Shown one piece after another: positions 22,680 to 30,724 of a stretch of DNA of 30,724 nt; position 1 is the first letter of the stretch; the number at the start of each line of letters is the position of its first letter. The position numbers and the translations under genes are program-made. A model generated the notes under the pieces. The model saw nothing but the letters and a program-made list of their open reading frames with translations. It was not told the DNA's origin and ran no database searches. This DNA comes from a virus. The DNA lies in IMG/VR virus record IMGVR_UViG_3300030090_003002, positions 1-30,724 of that record; one strand, given 5' to 3'.

Positions 22680-23931
22680 TATAAAATTACATCCTGAAGA
22701 TTATTTACCACATCAATGGGACTTTATAACTAATGATAAGCCTATAAAAGCATTAGTAGGTGGATTCGGATCAGGTAAGACATACGCTTTTTTACATAAA
22801 ACATTTATAAATCACGTTACAAAACTAAACAATAAAGATATGTCAAATGGTTGGGTAATATATCCAACGTATGAACTGGCAGAAGAATTATTTGTAGAGC
22901 CAATGCGTGAAATATTGCAAAGAAAAGGAATTAAGTTTGATTACAACGTGCAGAAGCACAAGTTTACAACGCCTTATGGAATTATTAAGATTTATCAGCT
23001 ACAAAAGCCACAGAGAATAGTTGGAGCTGAATTGACGTTTATTGGATTTGACGAATTTGACGTTGAATCGTGGAAAAATTGTGATGTAGCGTACAAGAAA
23101 GCTATTGGTCGTATGAGAGGTAGTGAAAACTGCGAGATATACATAGTAACATCACCTGAAGGATTTCATTATACGCATCACCAATTTGTAGAGAATAGTA
23201 GTGAAGGCAAAGCATTGATACACGGAAAGACTACAGACAATCATTACTTGCCTGATGCTTATATAGATTTATTAGAACAGAACTATGATAGTGCGATGCT
23301 AAAAGCATACAGAGATGGTCAGTTTGTAAACATCTCAGCATTATCAACATATCATTCATTTGAAAGGGATAAAAATGTCGGAAAATGTGAATATGACAGG
23401 TCATTACCAGTTTGTATCGGACTCGATTGGAACGTCGATCCAATGTGTGCAGTTTTATTCCACATATACCCACAAAGTCCAAAGGTACGGATATTCGATG
23501 CAATCGCATTATCACATCAAGGTCAAGGGGACTTATTGAGCCAACGTATGTGTGCGACAATAAGAGAGAAATATCCTAATAATAATTATATTTGCTATCC
23601 TGATGCAAGTGGCTTCCAAAGACACACATCGGCGATGTATAGCGACATTGATATCTTAAAGCAAAATGGCTTTAAGGTAAAGGTTAGAAAGAGTAATCCT
23701 CCTGTTGTGAACAGGGTGAACTCGGTCAATAAAATGTTGGAGGGAAACATTTTAATAGACCAAAGATGCAAGATGTTAATACAAGACTTAGAAAAGGTTA
23801 CGAACAAGCAAGGTACTCGTGATATAGATAAGTCTAATAAGCTATTAACGCACATGACAGATGCACTTGGTTATGCAATAGAGTGGGAGTTTCCGATAAT
23901 TAAACCAACATTAGGAGCAATACAACGATGA
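22666..23931 (+). CDS. Terminase large subunit
   Basis: The 421-residue packaging motor and nuclease. The ATPase shows Walker A GGFGSGKT (residues 32-39) and Walker B FIGFDEFD with Asp129-Glu130. The nuclease domain has GLDWNVDP with Asp254, then CYPDASG and a final MTDALGYAIEWEF for metal binding. The start is TTG 22666, within the small-subunit end; no in-frame ATG precedes Walker A. The length is at the short end of the family. It overlaps the portal gene by four bases. Confidence 0.93.
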   Translation: MKASNIKLHPEDYLPHQWDFITNDKPIKALVGGFGSGKTYAFLHKTFINHVTKLNNKDMSNGWVIYPTYELAEELFVEPMREILQRKGIKFDYNVQKHKFTTPYGIIKIYQLQKPQRIVGAELTFIGFDEFDVESWKNCDVAYKKAIGRMRGSENCEIYIVTSPEGFHYTHHQFVENSSEGKALIHGKTTDNHYLPDAYIDLLEQNYDSAMLKAYRDGQFVNISALSTYHSFERDKNVGKCEYDRSLPVCIGLDWNVDPMCAVLFHIYPQSPKVRIFDAIALSHQGQGDLLSQRMCATIREKYPNNNYICYPDASGFQRHTSAMYSDIDILKQNGFKVKVRKSNPPVVNRVNSVNKMLEGNILIDQRCKMLIQDLEKVTNKQGTRDIDKSNKLLTHMTDALGYAIEWEFPIIKPTLGAIQR

Positions 23932-25271
23932 TACCAAACGTAGGGAAGTTACTTATTAGACAATCGAGGGTTGATGCACAGCAGAATGAAAAAGATGCTT
24001 GGCGTAAATCACGATATATAGCAAAAGATTTTTATCAAGGCAATACAGAAGCATATACAAAACAATATTTTAGTCCATCGTTGTGTAGTAAAATTCCTAT
24101 TTCTAATGTAAATATTACTAAAAGAATTATTGATAGAATAAGTTTGGTGTATATGAAGCCACCTAAAAGAGAATACTCTGATGAAAATGTTATAGAGTTT
24201 TTTAATGGCAAAGATTTTAAATTGCAACGTGCAGAGCGTATGACTAATCTACTTGAGCATATCTTAATAAAACCTACGTGGAGAAATGGCAAGATAGATT
24301 ACGATATTATTATGGACTTTGAAGCACAATTTGGTGATGATCCATTACGACCAATATCATACACGTATCCACTTGCTATGAAAGCATCTGTATTAGACGA
24401 TACTCCTGAACTTTATGCGTATTGGGATGCAGAAAACACATTTATATTTGACGAGAATGGAAAGATACAAGACGATCCTGATAATCCTGATCACATAAAT
24501 CCATACGGTATGTTGCCATTTGTAGAATGTTTTAGAGATGGGCGACCTGAATATTCATATTTAGATACAAGTCCTGCTGTTGATTTAATAGCAACAAATC
24601 TTGAAGTAAATGTATCAGAAACAAATGCTAACGCAAATACTATGTTTCAATCATTTGGTTATATGTATGTTAATGGCTCACAAGTAGAAAAAGACACATT
24701 AGAAGTTGGACAAGATAAAATTAGTTTTCTTGGAATAGATGGCACAATGAATATTGTTTCCCCACCGAATACAGTTGAAGCTCTCGCCTCCTCTATAGAG
24801 CATAGTTATAAATTACTTGCTCAAAACTATCATCTAAATATATCATTCGTAGAGGGTACTGCTGCACAAAGTGGGGTTGCAATAAAACTCAGGAACCAAG
24901 AATTGACCGACCAAAGAATATCTGATGTTATACGTTGGAAAGAACTTGAGTATAAACTTTATGAAGTAGAAACTGTGCTGCTTGATGTAGAAGCTAATAG
25001 AAGTACAGGTGAACTTTTAAAAGTAGATTATCAGGAAAGCATGGAAATATTATCTGATAAAGAACAACGTGAGAAATGGGATTGGGAACTTGCTAATGGT
25101 ATTATTGACACAGCAGATATAATGATGCAAATTGATCCTGATAGATACCCTGATAGAGAATCAGCACAAGACTATTTGTTTGAGCGTAGTGGAGCAGACA
25201 TAGCAGAGCCTGATGAAGAAGAAGCACCACAAGATAGTTTATTACAAGCATTGACAAGACCAGTACAATAA
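23928..25271 (+). CDS. Portal protein (SPP1 gp6-like)
   Basis: A 447-residue protein that forms the ring at the head vertex through which DNA is pumped. The N-terminus (DAWRKSRYIAKDFYQGNT, then NITKRIIDRISLVYMKPP) and the long helical region (QSGVAIKLRNQELTDQRI, then RWKELEYKLYEVE) are typical of SPP1-type portals. The C-terminus is acidic (ADIAEPDEEEAPQDSL). Place between the terminase and the MuF-like gene supports the call. Confidence 0.88.
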   Translation: MIPNVGKLLIRQSRVDAQQNEKDAWRKSRYIAKDFYQGNTEAYTKQYFSPSLCSKIPISNVNITKRIIDRISLVYMKPPKREYSDENVIEFFNGKDFKLQRAERMTNLLEHILIKPTWRNGKIDYDIIMDFEAQFGDDPLRPISYTYPLAMKASVLDDTPELYAYWDAENTFIFDENGKIQDDPDNPDHINPYGMLPFVECFRDGRPEYSYLDTSPAVDLIATNLEVNVSETNANANTMFQSFGYMYVNGSQVEKDTLEVGQDKISFLGIDGTMNIVSPPNTVEALASSIEHSYKLLAQNYHLNISFVEGTAAQSGVAIKLRNQELTDQRISDVIRWKELEYKLYEVETVLLDVEANRSTGELLKVDYQESMEILSDKEQREKWDWELANGIIDTADIMMQIDPDRYPDRESAQDYLFERSGADIAEPDEEEAPQDSLLQALTRPVQ

Positions 25272-25280
25272 GGAGATATT

Positions 25281-25409
25281 ATGCCGAAAAAAGTTAGTTG
25301 GATGTATGGGAAGAAAAGATATTACGGAACATTAATAAGAGAAACAAAGACAGCTAAATTTGCAAGAACTGCAAGTGGTAAGATTAAAAAGATATTAAAG
25401 AAAAAGTAA
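25281..25409 (+). CDS. Tiny basic protein after the portal
   Basis: A 42-residue protein, MPKKVSWMYGKKRYYGTLI and on, ending in a Lys-rich tail (IKKILKKK). SD AAGGAGA is excellent and the stop overlaps the next ATG. It is basic and aromatic-rich with no known domain. Together with 6663 it belongs to a set of tiny basic proteins in the structural region. Confidence 0.65.
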   Translation: MPKKVSWMYGKKRYYGTLIRETKTAKFARTASGKIKKILKKK

Positions 25410-25705
25410 TGGCAGAATATCAAGGTAAACAAGTAAGGTTAGACAAACCAAGCCGAATAACTAAAGGCGAAGCAGGATATGGTCGCAAGAAGTTTAAGGT
25501 TTACGTTAAAGATGGAGATAAAGTAAAGAAAGTTATGTTTGGTGATGCAAACCTATCTATTAAAAGATACTCTGATGAAAGACGTAGAAGTTTTAGGGCA
25601 AGGCATAGGTGCGACACAAACAAGCCAACAGACAAAACTAAAGCACGATATTGGTCGTGTAAATTTTGGCAATCACGCAAATCTGTAACTGATTTACTTA
25701 GCTAA
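25409..25705 (+). CDS. Conserved head-region protein with FRARH...YWSCK motif
   Basis: A 98-residue basic protein. RSFRARHRCDTNKPTDKTKA and YWSCKFWQ form a motif that I recall from marine phages, including T4-like ones, where it lies among head-assembly genes. MFGDANLSIKRYSDERR precedes it. The biochemical role is not established to my knowledge. Overlaps on both sides indicate one transcription unit with portal and MuF-like genes. Confidence 0.6.
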   Translation: MAEYQGKQVRLDKPSRITKGEAGYGRKKFKVYVKDGDKVKKVMFGDANLSIKRYSDERRRSFRARHRCDTNKPTDKTKARYWSCKFWQSRKSVTDLLS

Positions 25706-26421
25706 TGGCAGACCAAACAAAGATAGATAACATAGCAGCACAAGTGGCACGACAAACAGACCAACTACAACAAGAGTTGGTTAGAGATTTACTAACCTTA
25801 TCAAAAGCAGACAGATTCCAAACAATAGATCAATTTCTATTTGCATTAGAGCAACTTGACATCCAAGAACTTGTTAGAATTAAATCAGCAAACATATTGC
25901 AAGGCTACACACAAGCACATACAATCGTATTGCAAGATACAGAGTTGGTCGCACAAATAACCGAAGAAACACTTAGAAGTCTAACAAACTTTAGCACATC
26001 AACATTTGCAGAACATTTAGGGCAGATGGGTAATATAATAAAAAAAGAAATAGTCAAAGGTGCAATAGCAGGAACTACAGAGAAAGCTATATTTAATGCA
26101 ATACAACAACAAGCAGGGTTATCTAATGCACAAATGCAAACACTTGTAACTACAGGGTTGAATGACTATTCACGTAGCGTAAGAAAAGTTATGATAGACA
26201 AGCTACCTAACAAAACAGAGTATAGATACGTAGGTGCTATTGATGACAGAACAAGAGATGTCTGTTTAGAGATGTGGGGTGCAGGGAATTTAACAAAAGC
26301 ACAAATAGAATCAAGGTTTGGTGCAAGTGTATTTATATCAGGAGGCGGGTATAATTGTAGGCATAGATGGATACCAGTTGCAGCATCAATAAAATCAAAG
26401 GATGTAAGAGAAGATGCTTAG
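25705..26421 (+). CDS. Minor head protein, MuF/SPP1 gp7-like
   Basis: A 238-residue protein. The C-terminal domain YRYVGAIDDRTRDVCLEMWG, then GGYNCRHRWIPV, is the MuF domain (D-x-R-T-R-x-x-C ... G-x-NCRHRW). It is preceded by a helical domain rich in Gln/Leu. Such proteins bind the portal and enter with the DNA. No toxin domain is fused. It directly follows the portal-region genes, as expected. Confidence 0.88.
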   Translation: MADQTKIDNIAAQVARQTDQLQQELVRDLLTLSKADRFQTIDQFLFALEQLDIQELVRIKSANILQGYTQAHTIVLQDTELVAQITEETLRSLTNFSTSTFAEHLGQMGNIIKKEIVKGAIAGTTEKAIFNAIQQQAGLSNAQMQTLVTTGLNDYSRSVRKVMIDKLPNKTEYRYVGAIDDRTRDVCLEMWGAGNLTKAQIESRFGASVFISGGGYNCRHRWIPVAASIKSKDVREDA

Positions 26422-26851
26422 TTTAAGTTTTATGGAAAAAATGAGTATGAAAGTAAGAAAGTTATATGAAAGTCATACTTTTCAACGAGGTAAAGATGTT
26501 TATGGCAATCCATTTAAAACATACTCAAAGGAATATGGTAAACGCAAAAGAGCTAATGTGTTTAAAAGGCAAAAAACACAATTTGCAAATACTACAAGTC
26601 CTGTATTAACTGGTGATTTGATGAATGATTCAACAGAGTTTTCAACACCTACAGATTTTGGATTAAGGTTTGCAGCACACGGATCAAAGTTTGAAAATTT
26701 AAAAAAAATGGGTAGAGTATTGTCTGAAGAAAAGCAACCTTTACCTAAAACAATTGTAAAAATAATAGTTAGAGATGTAAGCAAAGAAATAGATAAAGAA
26801 ATAACAAAAGAATTTCCTGATAAAACAACTAAAATAGTTTTAGGAAAATAA
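26414..26851 (+). CDS. Virion morphogenesis protein, Mu gpG-like
   Basis: A 145-residue basic protein next to the MuF-like gene. PVLTGDLMNDSTEF and RFAAHGSKFENLKKMG fit the phage virion morphogenesis (Mu gpG) pattern of LTG-x-L-x-x-S and an AxHG turn. In Mu gpG helps join head and tail. The call is based on motif and synteny. Confidence 0.6.
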   Translation: MLSLSFMEKMSMKVRKLYESHTFQRGKDVYGNPFKTYSKEYGKRKRANVFKRQKTQFANTTSPVLTGDLMNDSTEFSTPTDFGLRFAAHGSKFENLKKMGRVLSEEKQPLPKTIVKIIVRDVSKEIDKEITKEFPDKTTKIVLGK

Positions 26852-26863
26852 TTATTTTTTTTC

Positions 26864-26892
26864 TTGCAATTAATTACTAATATTACTATGTA
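26864..26892 (+). promoter_or_regulatory. Possible promoter for scaffold and capsid genes
   Basis: TTGCAA at 26864-26869 and TATGTA at 26887-26892 are 17 bases apart, in a 75-base AT-rich gap before the scaffold gene. Matches to consensus are partial (four of six and three of six). A separate promoter here would allow stronger capsid expression. Confidence 0.35.
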
Positions 26893-26926
26893 AATTTGTA
26901 ACTAAAAACTCACTCAAGAGGTAAAA

Positions 26927-27481
26927 ATGTCAGAACAAATCGAAAATACCCAAGTTGAAAACAACAACGTAAAAAATGACAGCACAGAAGCTGAAACAAA
27001 TGTTAATAGTATTCCTAAGTCAAGATTAGACGAGGTTATCGCACAACGTAATAAGATTGGCGATGAGCTTAATGATGTTAGGTCGCAACTTGATAAGTTT
27101 AAAGCAGACCAAGAAGCTGCAAGAAAAAAAGAACTTGAGAAGCAAGGCGAATACAAAACATTACTTGATGAACAAGCTAAAGACTTAGCAAAGTTTCAAG
27201 CTGATTCTGAAGCGTGGAATAAATATAAAACCGACAAAAGAGCGAACATAATGGAATCAATTAAAAATGACGATGACAAATTGATTGCAGAAGGTTTATC
27301 TCTTGATAAGTTGGAAGTGTTTGCTAAAAGGGTTACGCAGACAAATACAGTAGGCACTCCGAATCAAAGACCTGCAAACTCTAACAAAGGAACTGGCGAC
27401 TTTGGTGGCTATAGTTCTTGGGCAGAATTTGCAATTAATGATCCACAGGGTGCAGATAAAGCATTACGTAACATAAAATAA
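26927..27481 (+). CDS. Scaffolding protein
   Basis: A 184-residue charged, helical protein just upstream of the capsid gene. SRLDEVIAQRNKIGDELNDV followed by a coiled-coil of Lys/Glu/Ala (RSQLDKFKADQEAARKKELE) is typical of phage scaffolds. The N-terminus is acidic and disordered. The C-terminus (SSWAEFAINDPQGADKALRN) probably binds the capsid protein. No protease domain is present. SD AGAGG. Confidence 0.82.
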   Translation: MSEQIENTQVENNNVKNDSTEAETNVNSIPKSRLDEVIAQRNKIGDELNDVRSQLDKFKADQEAARKKELEKQGEYKTLLDEQAKDLAKFQADSEAWNKYKTDKRANIMESIKNDDDKLIAEGLSLDKLEVFAKRVTQTNTVGTPNQRPANSNKGTGDFGGYSSWAEFAINDPQGADKALRNIK

Positions 27482-27496
27482 CAAAGGTAGGTTATA

Positions 27497-28462
27497 ATGA
27501 ACAATTTAATTAACAATATACAGGGATGGGTGCATAATGGTTATGCAGGTAACCATCTTATGGGTATAACTGATACAGATGTTGCTGTAGGACAATCAGC
27601 AGGAGTAGTTACTGCATCAGCTATCGTACAATTCAACAAAGCATCAGTTACACCAAGTCTAATTACAATGCAAGAAGCTCCAAGTGGCTCAATCAACGTA
27701 AACTTTCCCGAGTGGTCAAAAGTAGCAGCATCATCAGTTACTGAAAACTCAGCAGGTGCAGAAGGTGCAGAAACATCAGTAACAGATTTAACTTCTGTTT
27801 CTAATTCAGTAGAAGTGCTAAGAAAATCTATTACAGCACAAGTTACTGACCTTGTTGCACATGGCTCAAGCGATGCTTACTTAGTACAGGCAGGTCAAGT
27901 GCTTGGAAACGCAGTAGCAGCTAAGTTTGACAAAGATGTATGTGCAGCATTTGATAACTTTTCAACAGCAAAAGGTACAGCAACTGATGGCTTAAAGTTT
28001 TTAGACATCATGGATGCTCTTGCATCACTTGAAGCTAACGATGCTCCACGACCTTATAGTGCAGTTCTACATCCACTACAAATGTATGGCTCTTTTGGAT
28101 TATCAAATGAATTTGGTATTTCAGCAGAACAAGGAAGCAACGGTGCATTTAATGGTGGACACGCTGCTGCTGTAGGCAATCAGTTTATGGGTGCAGGGTT
28201 TGTAACAAGTATCGCAGGTATTAACTTTTACACATCGCCTCAAGTGTTAGCGTCATCTGACCAACACAAAGGTGGAATATTTGCAAGTACAGCTATTGGA
28301 GCAGGTGTTGTAAATATGAGTGGTGGAAGTTTCATAGAAGTTAATTCTGAAAGAAACGAACTTGGTGCTTCAACTATCTTAGCTTGTAATGGCTACTATG
28401 CAATTACAGAGTTAGTTGATTTGCACGGTGTTGAAATTAACACAGAAACAAGTACAGCTTAA
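27497..28462 (+). CDS. Major capsid protein (HK97 fold)
   Basis: A 321-residue protein behind the scaffold with a good SD (GGTAGG). The sequence is rich in Ala/Gly/Ser and has an HK97-like layout: an N-terminal arm, a helix with TAQVTDLVAHGSSDAYLVQA (spine-helix region), AVLHPLQMYGSF, and a C-terminal part (GGIFASTAIGAGVVNMSGGS then NELGASTILACNGY). Capsid proteins of this size with this motif order occur in many siphoviruses. Its hairpin-ended transcript fits high expression. Confidence 0.88.
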   Translation: MNNLINNIQGWVHNGYAGNHLMGITDTDVAVGQSAGVVTASAIVQFNKASVTPSLITMQEAPSGSINVNFPEWSKVAASSVTENSAGAEGAETSVTDLTSVSNSVEVLRKSITAQVTDLVAHGSSDAYLVQAGQVLGNAVAAKFDKDVCAAFDNFSTAKGTATDGLKFLDIMDALASLEANDAPRPYSAVLHPLQMYGSFGLSNEFGISAEQGSNGAFNGGHAAAVGNQFMGAGFVTSIAGINFYTSPQVLASSDQHKGGIFASTAIGAGVVNMSGGSFIEVNSERNELGASTILACNGYYAITELVDLHGVEINTETSTA

Positions 28463-28476
28463 TAACAGCTAATTAA

Positions 28477-28503
28477 ATAAGGGGAGTGTAATGCTCCCCT
28501 TAT
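28477..28503 (+). terminator. Strong hairpin after the capsid gene, no U-tract
   Basis: ATAAGGGGAG (28477-28486) and CTCCCCTTAT (28494-28503) form a perfect 10-bp stem with a 7-base loop. No T-run follows (ATATATC), so it is a partial terminator or an RNA-stabilising 3' end rather than a classic terminator. The next ATG lies only seven bases downstream. Confidence 0.6.
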
Positions 28504-28510
28504 ATATATC

Positions 28511-28795
28511 ATGGCAGAAAATATAATTAAAAAAAATAAACCTAAAAAAGACATCGGAAACTTAAATAATAAAGATTTTGGTGTTACTCTTGATCCAAAC
28601 AATGATTTATGTTTATCAGAATCAGGCGATAGAGGACAAGAAGCATATTACAAAGGCTCTAAAATGTCCTACTTAGATTATATAGGCGAAGTAGGTGCAA
28701 GAATAGATAAAAACAAAAAAGGTAAGAGCTTAGATAATATTGGTATGTTTAGTGGGATAAGTTTTGATAAAAATGGCAAAATAATAAAATCTTAG
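28511..28795 (+). CDS. Small head-region protein, unassigned
   Basis: A 94-residue basic protein beginning MAENIIKKNKPKKDIGNL with a Gly/Asp-rich middle (LCLSESGDRGQEAYYKG). There is no SD: the seven bases before its ATG are the run after the capsid hairpin, so its translation may be weak or coupled. No family is recognised. It could be a minor capsid accessory. Confidence 0.55.
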   Translation: MAENIIKKNKPKKDIGNLNNKDFGVTLDPNNDLCLSESGDRGQEAYYKGSKMSYLDYIGEVGARIDKNKKGKSLDNIGMFSGISFDKNGKIIKS

Positions 28796-28803
28796 GAGAA
28801 ACT

Positions 28804-28974
28804 ATGGCTGAAGCGAAAAAAGTAGCTAAAAAAGCTAAAAAAGAAGTAAAGAAAGTTAAATCATCAGGTAAATTTAAAATTACAAAGCCAAATGGTAAAG
28901 TAATATACAGAGAAAATCTTGGCGAATATGTTAAAATATACGAAGCTAAAGGCTGTAAAGTAGAGGAGGTGTAG
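28804..28974 (+). CDS. Tiny Lys-rich head-region protein
   Basis: A 56-residue protein with SD AGGAGA. An alternating Lys/Ala/Val N-terminus (MAEAKKVAKKAKKEVKKVKS) recalls histone-H1-like tails. It is followed by a small beta part (FKITKPNGKVIYR and YVKIYEAKGCKVEEV) of the kind that may bind the capsid. It could join capsid to DNA or decorate it; this is inference. GGAGG of its own 3' end supplies the SD for the next gene. Confidence 0.65.
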   Translation: MAEAKKVAKKAKKEVKKVKSSGKFKITKPNGKVIYRENLGEYVKIYEAKGCKVEEV

Positions 28975-28975
28975 T

Positions 28976-29479
28976 ATGGCAAGAACAAGTTTAGTTGGCA
29001 GAACTGCACGTGAAAAACTCAACTCAATGGCAGTTGATCTAATAACATCTACACCTGATATTGCAGAAGCAACATATTCAGATGGCGATTTGATGGCTGA
29101 AGGAGAAAAAATACAAGATGCAGTTGCAGTTGTAGGTGGGAAATGTATTTTGCAATCTGTATCTGCAATAGATACTTCAGATACAGGTGGAGCGATATAC
29201 TTGGTTGTATCAGATACTACTGTTGATTTAGGTACTGTAGGAAGTGCAATAAACGCAGCAGATTCAGCAGCAGACAATTCTATTGCTATTGTTCAATTAT
29301 CTAATTGGACAGATATTGGTGGAGCAAAAGTATGTACAAAAGGCAATATTGGCTTAGTATTATCAAGCACATCAAGTTCAAGAGATTTAAGGTATGGAGT
29401 AGTTAATGCAAGTGGTGGCAATATTGTGATTGGATCAGGCGAAGATATTATTTTTAAATTCGGCGTGGTAAAAGACTAA
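28976..29479 (+). CDS. Head decoration protein candidate
   Basis: A 167-residue protein two genes behind the capsid. It has an Arg-rich N-terminus (ARTSLVGRTAREKLN), then Ala/Gly/Ser/Asp-rich beta sequence (ESSI-type strands such as VAVVGGKCILQSVSAI), ending EDIIFKFGVVKD. Size, composition and place fit capsid decoration or cement proteins. The strong SD GGAGG lies inside the end of the previous gene. Its last codons also begin this window, which links the two ends. Confidence 0.6.
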   Translation: MARTSLVGRTAREKLNSMAVDLITSTPDIAEATYSDGDLMAEGEKIQDAVAVVGGKCILQSVSAIDTSDTGGAIYLVVSDTTVDLGTVGSAINAADSAADNSIAIVQLSNWTDIGGAKVCTKGNIGLVLSSTSSSRDLRYGVVNASGGNIVIGSGEDIIFKFGVVKD

Positions 29480-30525
29480 TGTTTCCATCAAGACGAGCGA
29501 CAATAGGTGGCGATAAGTTTAGAGATGAGTTTTCTTTAGCGTTTGATGGTAGCAATGACCACGTTCTAACAACCTTTAAACCTGACTATATACACACAAA
29601 TGCAACATTTGCTATGTGGGTTAAAATGAATACTTTAAGTGGCTCACAAACGATGGGTTCGCATGGTAGTAAAAGATGGTATTTTGGTTTTAAAAATACA
29701 GATGCCTTTATAGGAGTTGCAAATGCTATTGCAGATAATATAACAATAACGCCTACTCCTGTTGCAGGGCAATGGTTGCACTATGCTTGCACAGCAATAG
29801 ATGGAACGGCTACTGTATATATAAATGGAATAGCTCAATCAACTACATTAAGCTACACTCAATCATCTGCTACTAATCCAGTTGATGGTTTTACAATTGG
29901 AGCAAGAAATGATGGTGGAAGTATAGATCACGAGATGAACGCCAATATATCTGAAGTAGTGCAATACAATAAAGGACTATCAGCATCAGAAATAAAAACA
30001 TTATACAATGGCAGAGAGCCTTATAATCACAAAGAAGGCGTATGCTCATCTAATTTACAAGCGTGGTATCGTATGGGCGATGGAGCTTTAGATGATAGAA
30101 ATGGACTTGTAGCAGACCAAACAAATGCAACAATTTCAAATCACTTAGATGACGCATTTGCATCAGATACTGGTTATAGTGGTCAAAAAACTATTACAGG
30201 CGGACAATTAACGAAAGATGATGCAGGTTTAGTATATAGAGATGATATATTAACTATAAGTGCAGGTGATGTAATAAAATTCACAGTTGATACAGAATCT
30301 ATATCAGGAACAAATTTAAAGGCGTATGTGGGTGCAACACAAAAGTCAATATCCTCAACTGGTGTAAATGTTATATATATAAATACAGCAGCTACAAATC
30401 AGTTTATAGGTTTTAACAATGGTGATGGCTCTGTATTTAATAGTTTGAAAATTGATAAAGTTGGTGCAAATGCAGGTACGACAGAAAATATGGATGCAGA
30501 TGCTTTTAAAGGAGACACGCCTTAA
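29479..30525 (+). CDS. LamG-like adhesin (copy B)
   Basis: A 348-residue relative of the protein at 20-1111. The LamG-like part (about residues 1-205) is closely similar, with AFDGSNDHV, ATFAMWVKM, GQWLHYACTAIDGTATVYI and GFTIGARN. After ADQTNAT (about residue 216) the sequence changes to a different beta-rich module (DTGYSGQKTITGGQ, then ISAGDVIKFTVDTESISG). The final NMDADAFKGDTP returns to similarity. In genome order it follows the decoration candidate, so it probably sits on the virion head or neck. Confidence 0.8.
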   Translation: MFPSRRATIGGDKFRDEFSLAFDGSNDHVLTTFKPDYIHTNATFAMWVKMNTLSGSQTMGSHGSKRWYFGFKNTDAFIGVANAIADNITITPTPVAGQWLHYACTAIDGTATVYINGIAQSTTLSYTQSSATNPVDGFTIGARNDGGSIDHEMNANISEVVQYNKGLSASEIKTLYNGREPYNHKEGVCSSNLQAWYRMGDGALDDRNGLVADQTNATISNHLDDAFASDTGYSGQKTITGGQLTKDDAGLVYRDDILTISAGDVIKFTVDTESISGTNLKAYVGATQKSISSTGVNVIYINTAATNQFIGFNNGDGSVFNSLKIDKVGANAGTTENMDADAFKGDTP

Positions 30526-30724
30526 TGGATTATAGTAACAGAAAATGGGTAATTGTAAACGTATCTGATATAACAGAAGAAATGATTGATAGTGCAATAC
30601 AATCATCTATGGATACACTTAGAAAATCATTAGATGGCACTAAAGCAATACTTAAATGGGATGGCGACACGCCTACTTGCTTTGATGGTATGACAACGTA
30701 TAATCATAGCGAGATATTAACAGA
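30525..30724 (+). CDS. Small LamG-partner protein (partial, cut by window end)
   Basis: The 5' 200 bases of the counterpart of 1111-1347, encoding MDYSNRKWVIVNVSDI and on. It differs from the other copy by few bases, several at third codon positions, which suggests selection on the protein. The gene is cut by the window end; the rest should be as at 1311-1347. Confidence 0.7.
   Translation, partial: MDYSNRKWVIVNVSDITEEMIDSAIQSSMDTLRKSLDGTKAILKWDGDTPTCFDGMTTYNHSEILT

Larger units (their letters stand above)
29460..30724 (+). repeat. Near-repeat of the window start (copy B)
   Basis: This is the partner of 1-1310. Homology starts at the decoration-gene tail and runs to the last base. A central block (about 30132-30484) has no similarity to the matching block of copy A, and a shorter indel lies at the SIDHEMN region. 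Copy B is 45 bases shorter over the LamG gene. Confidence 0.85.

Noticed and set aside
1-30724. tRNA genes, CRISPR arrays, integrase, att sites, insertion sequences
   Set aside because: No tRNA-like cloverleaf, spacer-repeat array, recombinase motif or inverted-repeat-bounded transposase was found on reading both strands. The zinc ribbon at 1763 resembles transposase ribbons but is joined to a phosphoesterase.

Overview
The window reads as a nearly complete genome of an uncultured tailed dsDNA phage. Every convincing gene lies on the + strand, genes are packed with many ATGA/TAATG overlaps, and the DNA is strongly AT-rich. There is no tRNA, integrase, repressor or CRISPR array, so nothing points to lysogeny. 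Clear Shine-Dalgarno (SD) sequences (AGGAG/GGAGA) and a TTGACA-type promoter suggest a bacterial host with ordinary initiation signals. The gene types (LamG fibres, M15 endolysin, FRARH/YWSCK head-region protein) suggest a marine phage; the host cannot be named from sequence. A tape measure, tail-tube-like protein and frameshifted tail chaperone, with no sheath recognised, indicate a siphovirus.

Layout: (1) 1-1347, a LamG adhesin and small partner that are a second version of the genes at the window end. (2) 1340-3761, lysis region: M15 endopeptidase, zinc-ribbon/metallophosphoesterase, holin-like protein and small membrane/coiled-coil proteins. (3) 3745-6755, fibre-like and surface proteins. 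(4) 6759-16466, head-tail connector, tail terminator, tail tube, chaperone pair with a -1 frameshift, tape measure, a large tail hub protein ending in a dockerin-like module, and distal tail proteins, closed by a strong terminator at 16507-16539. (5) 16584-22338, early region behind a TTGACA promoter: ERF/Rad52-like annealing candidate, ParB-like protein, SpoVG-like protein, small zinc and winged-helix proteins, a C5 cytosine methyltransferase, a DnaD-like initiator carrying a candidate origin, and a RusA resolvase. (6) 22368-30724, packaging and head genes: TerS, TerL, portal, MuF-like, gpG-like, scaffold, capsid, decoration candidate, then LamG and its partner.

The first 1310 bases are homologous but not identical to the last 1265. 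Both copies begin inside the end of the decoration-protein gene, which fits one locus in a circular or circularly permuted genome of about 29.4 kb seen as two population variants, better than a tandem duplication. The two LamG proteins share their N-terminal part and exchange an unrelated C-terminal module.

No DNA polymerase, helicase or primase is visible, so the phage probably uses the host replisome recruited at its own initiator. The points most worth following are the LamG module exchange, the dockerin-like end of the tail hub, the zinc-ribbon phosphoesterase among lysis genes, the iteron plus AT-rich block inside the initiator gene, the SpoVG-like protein with an SSB-like tip, and two structured RNA elements around a small-protein cassette at 21.3-21.9 kb.
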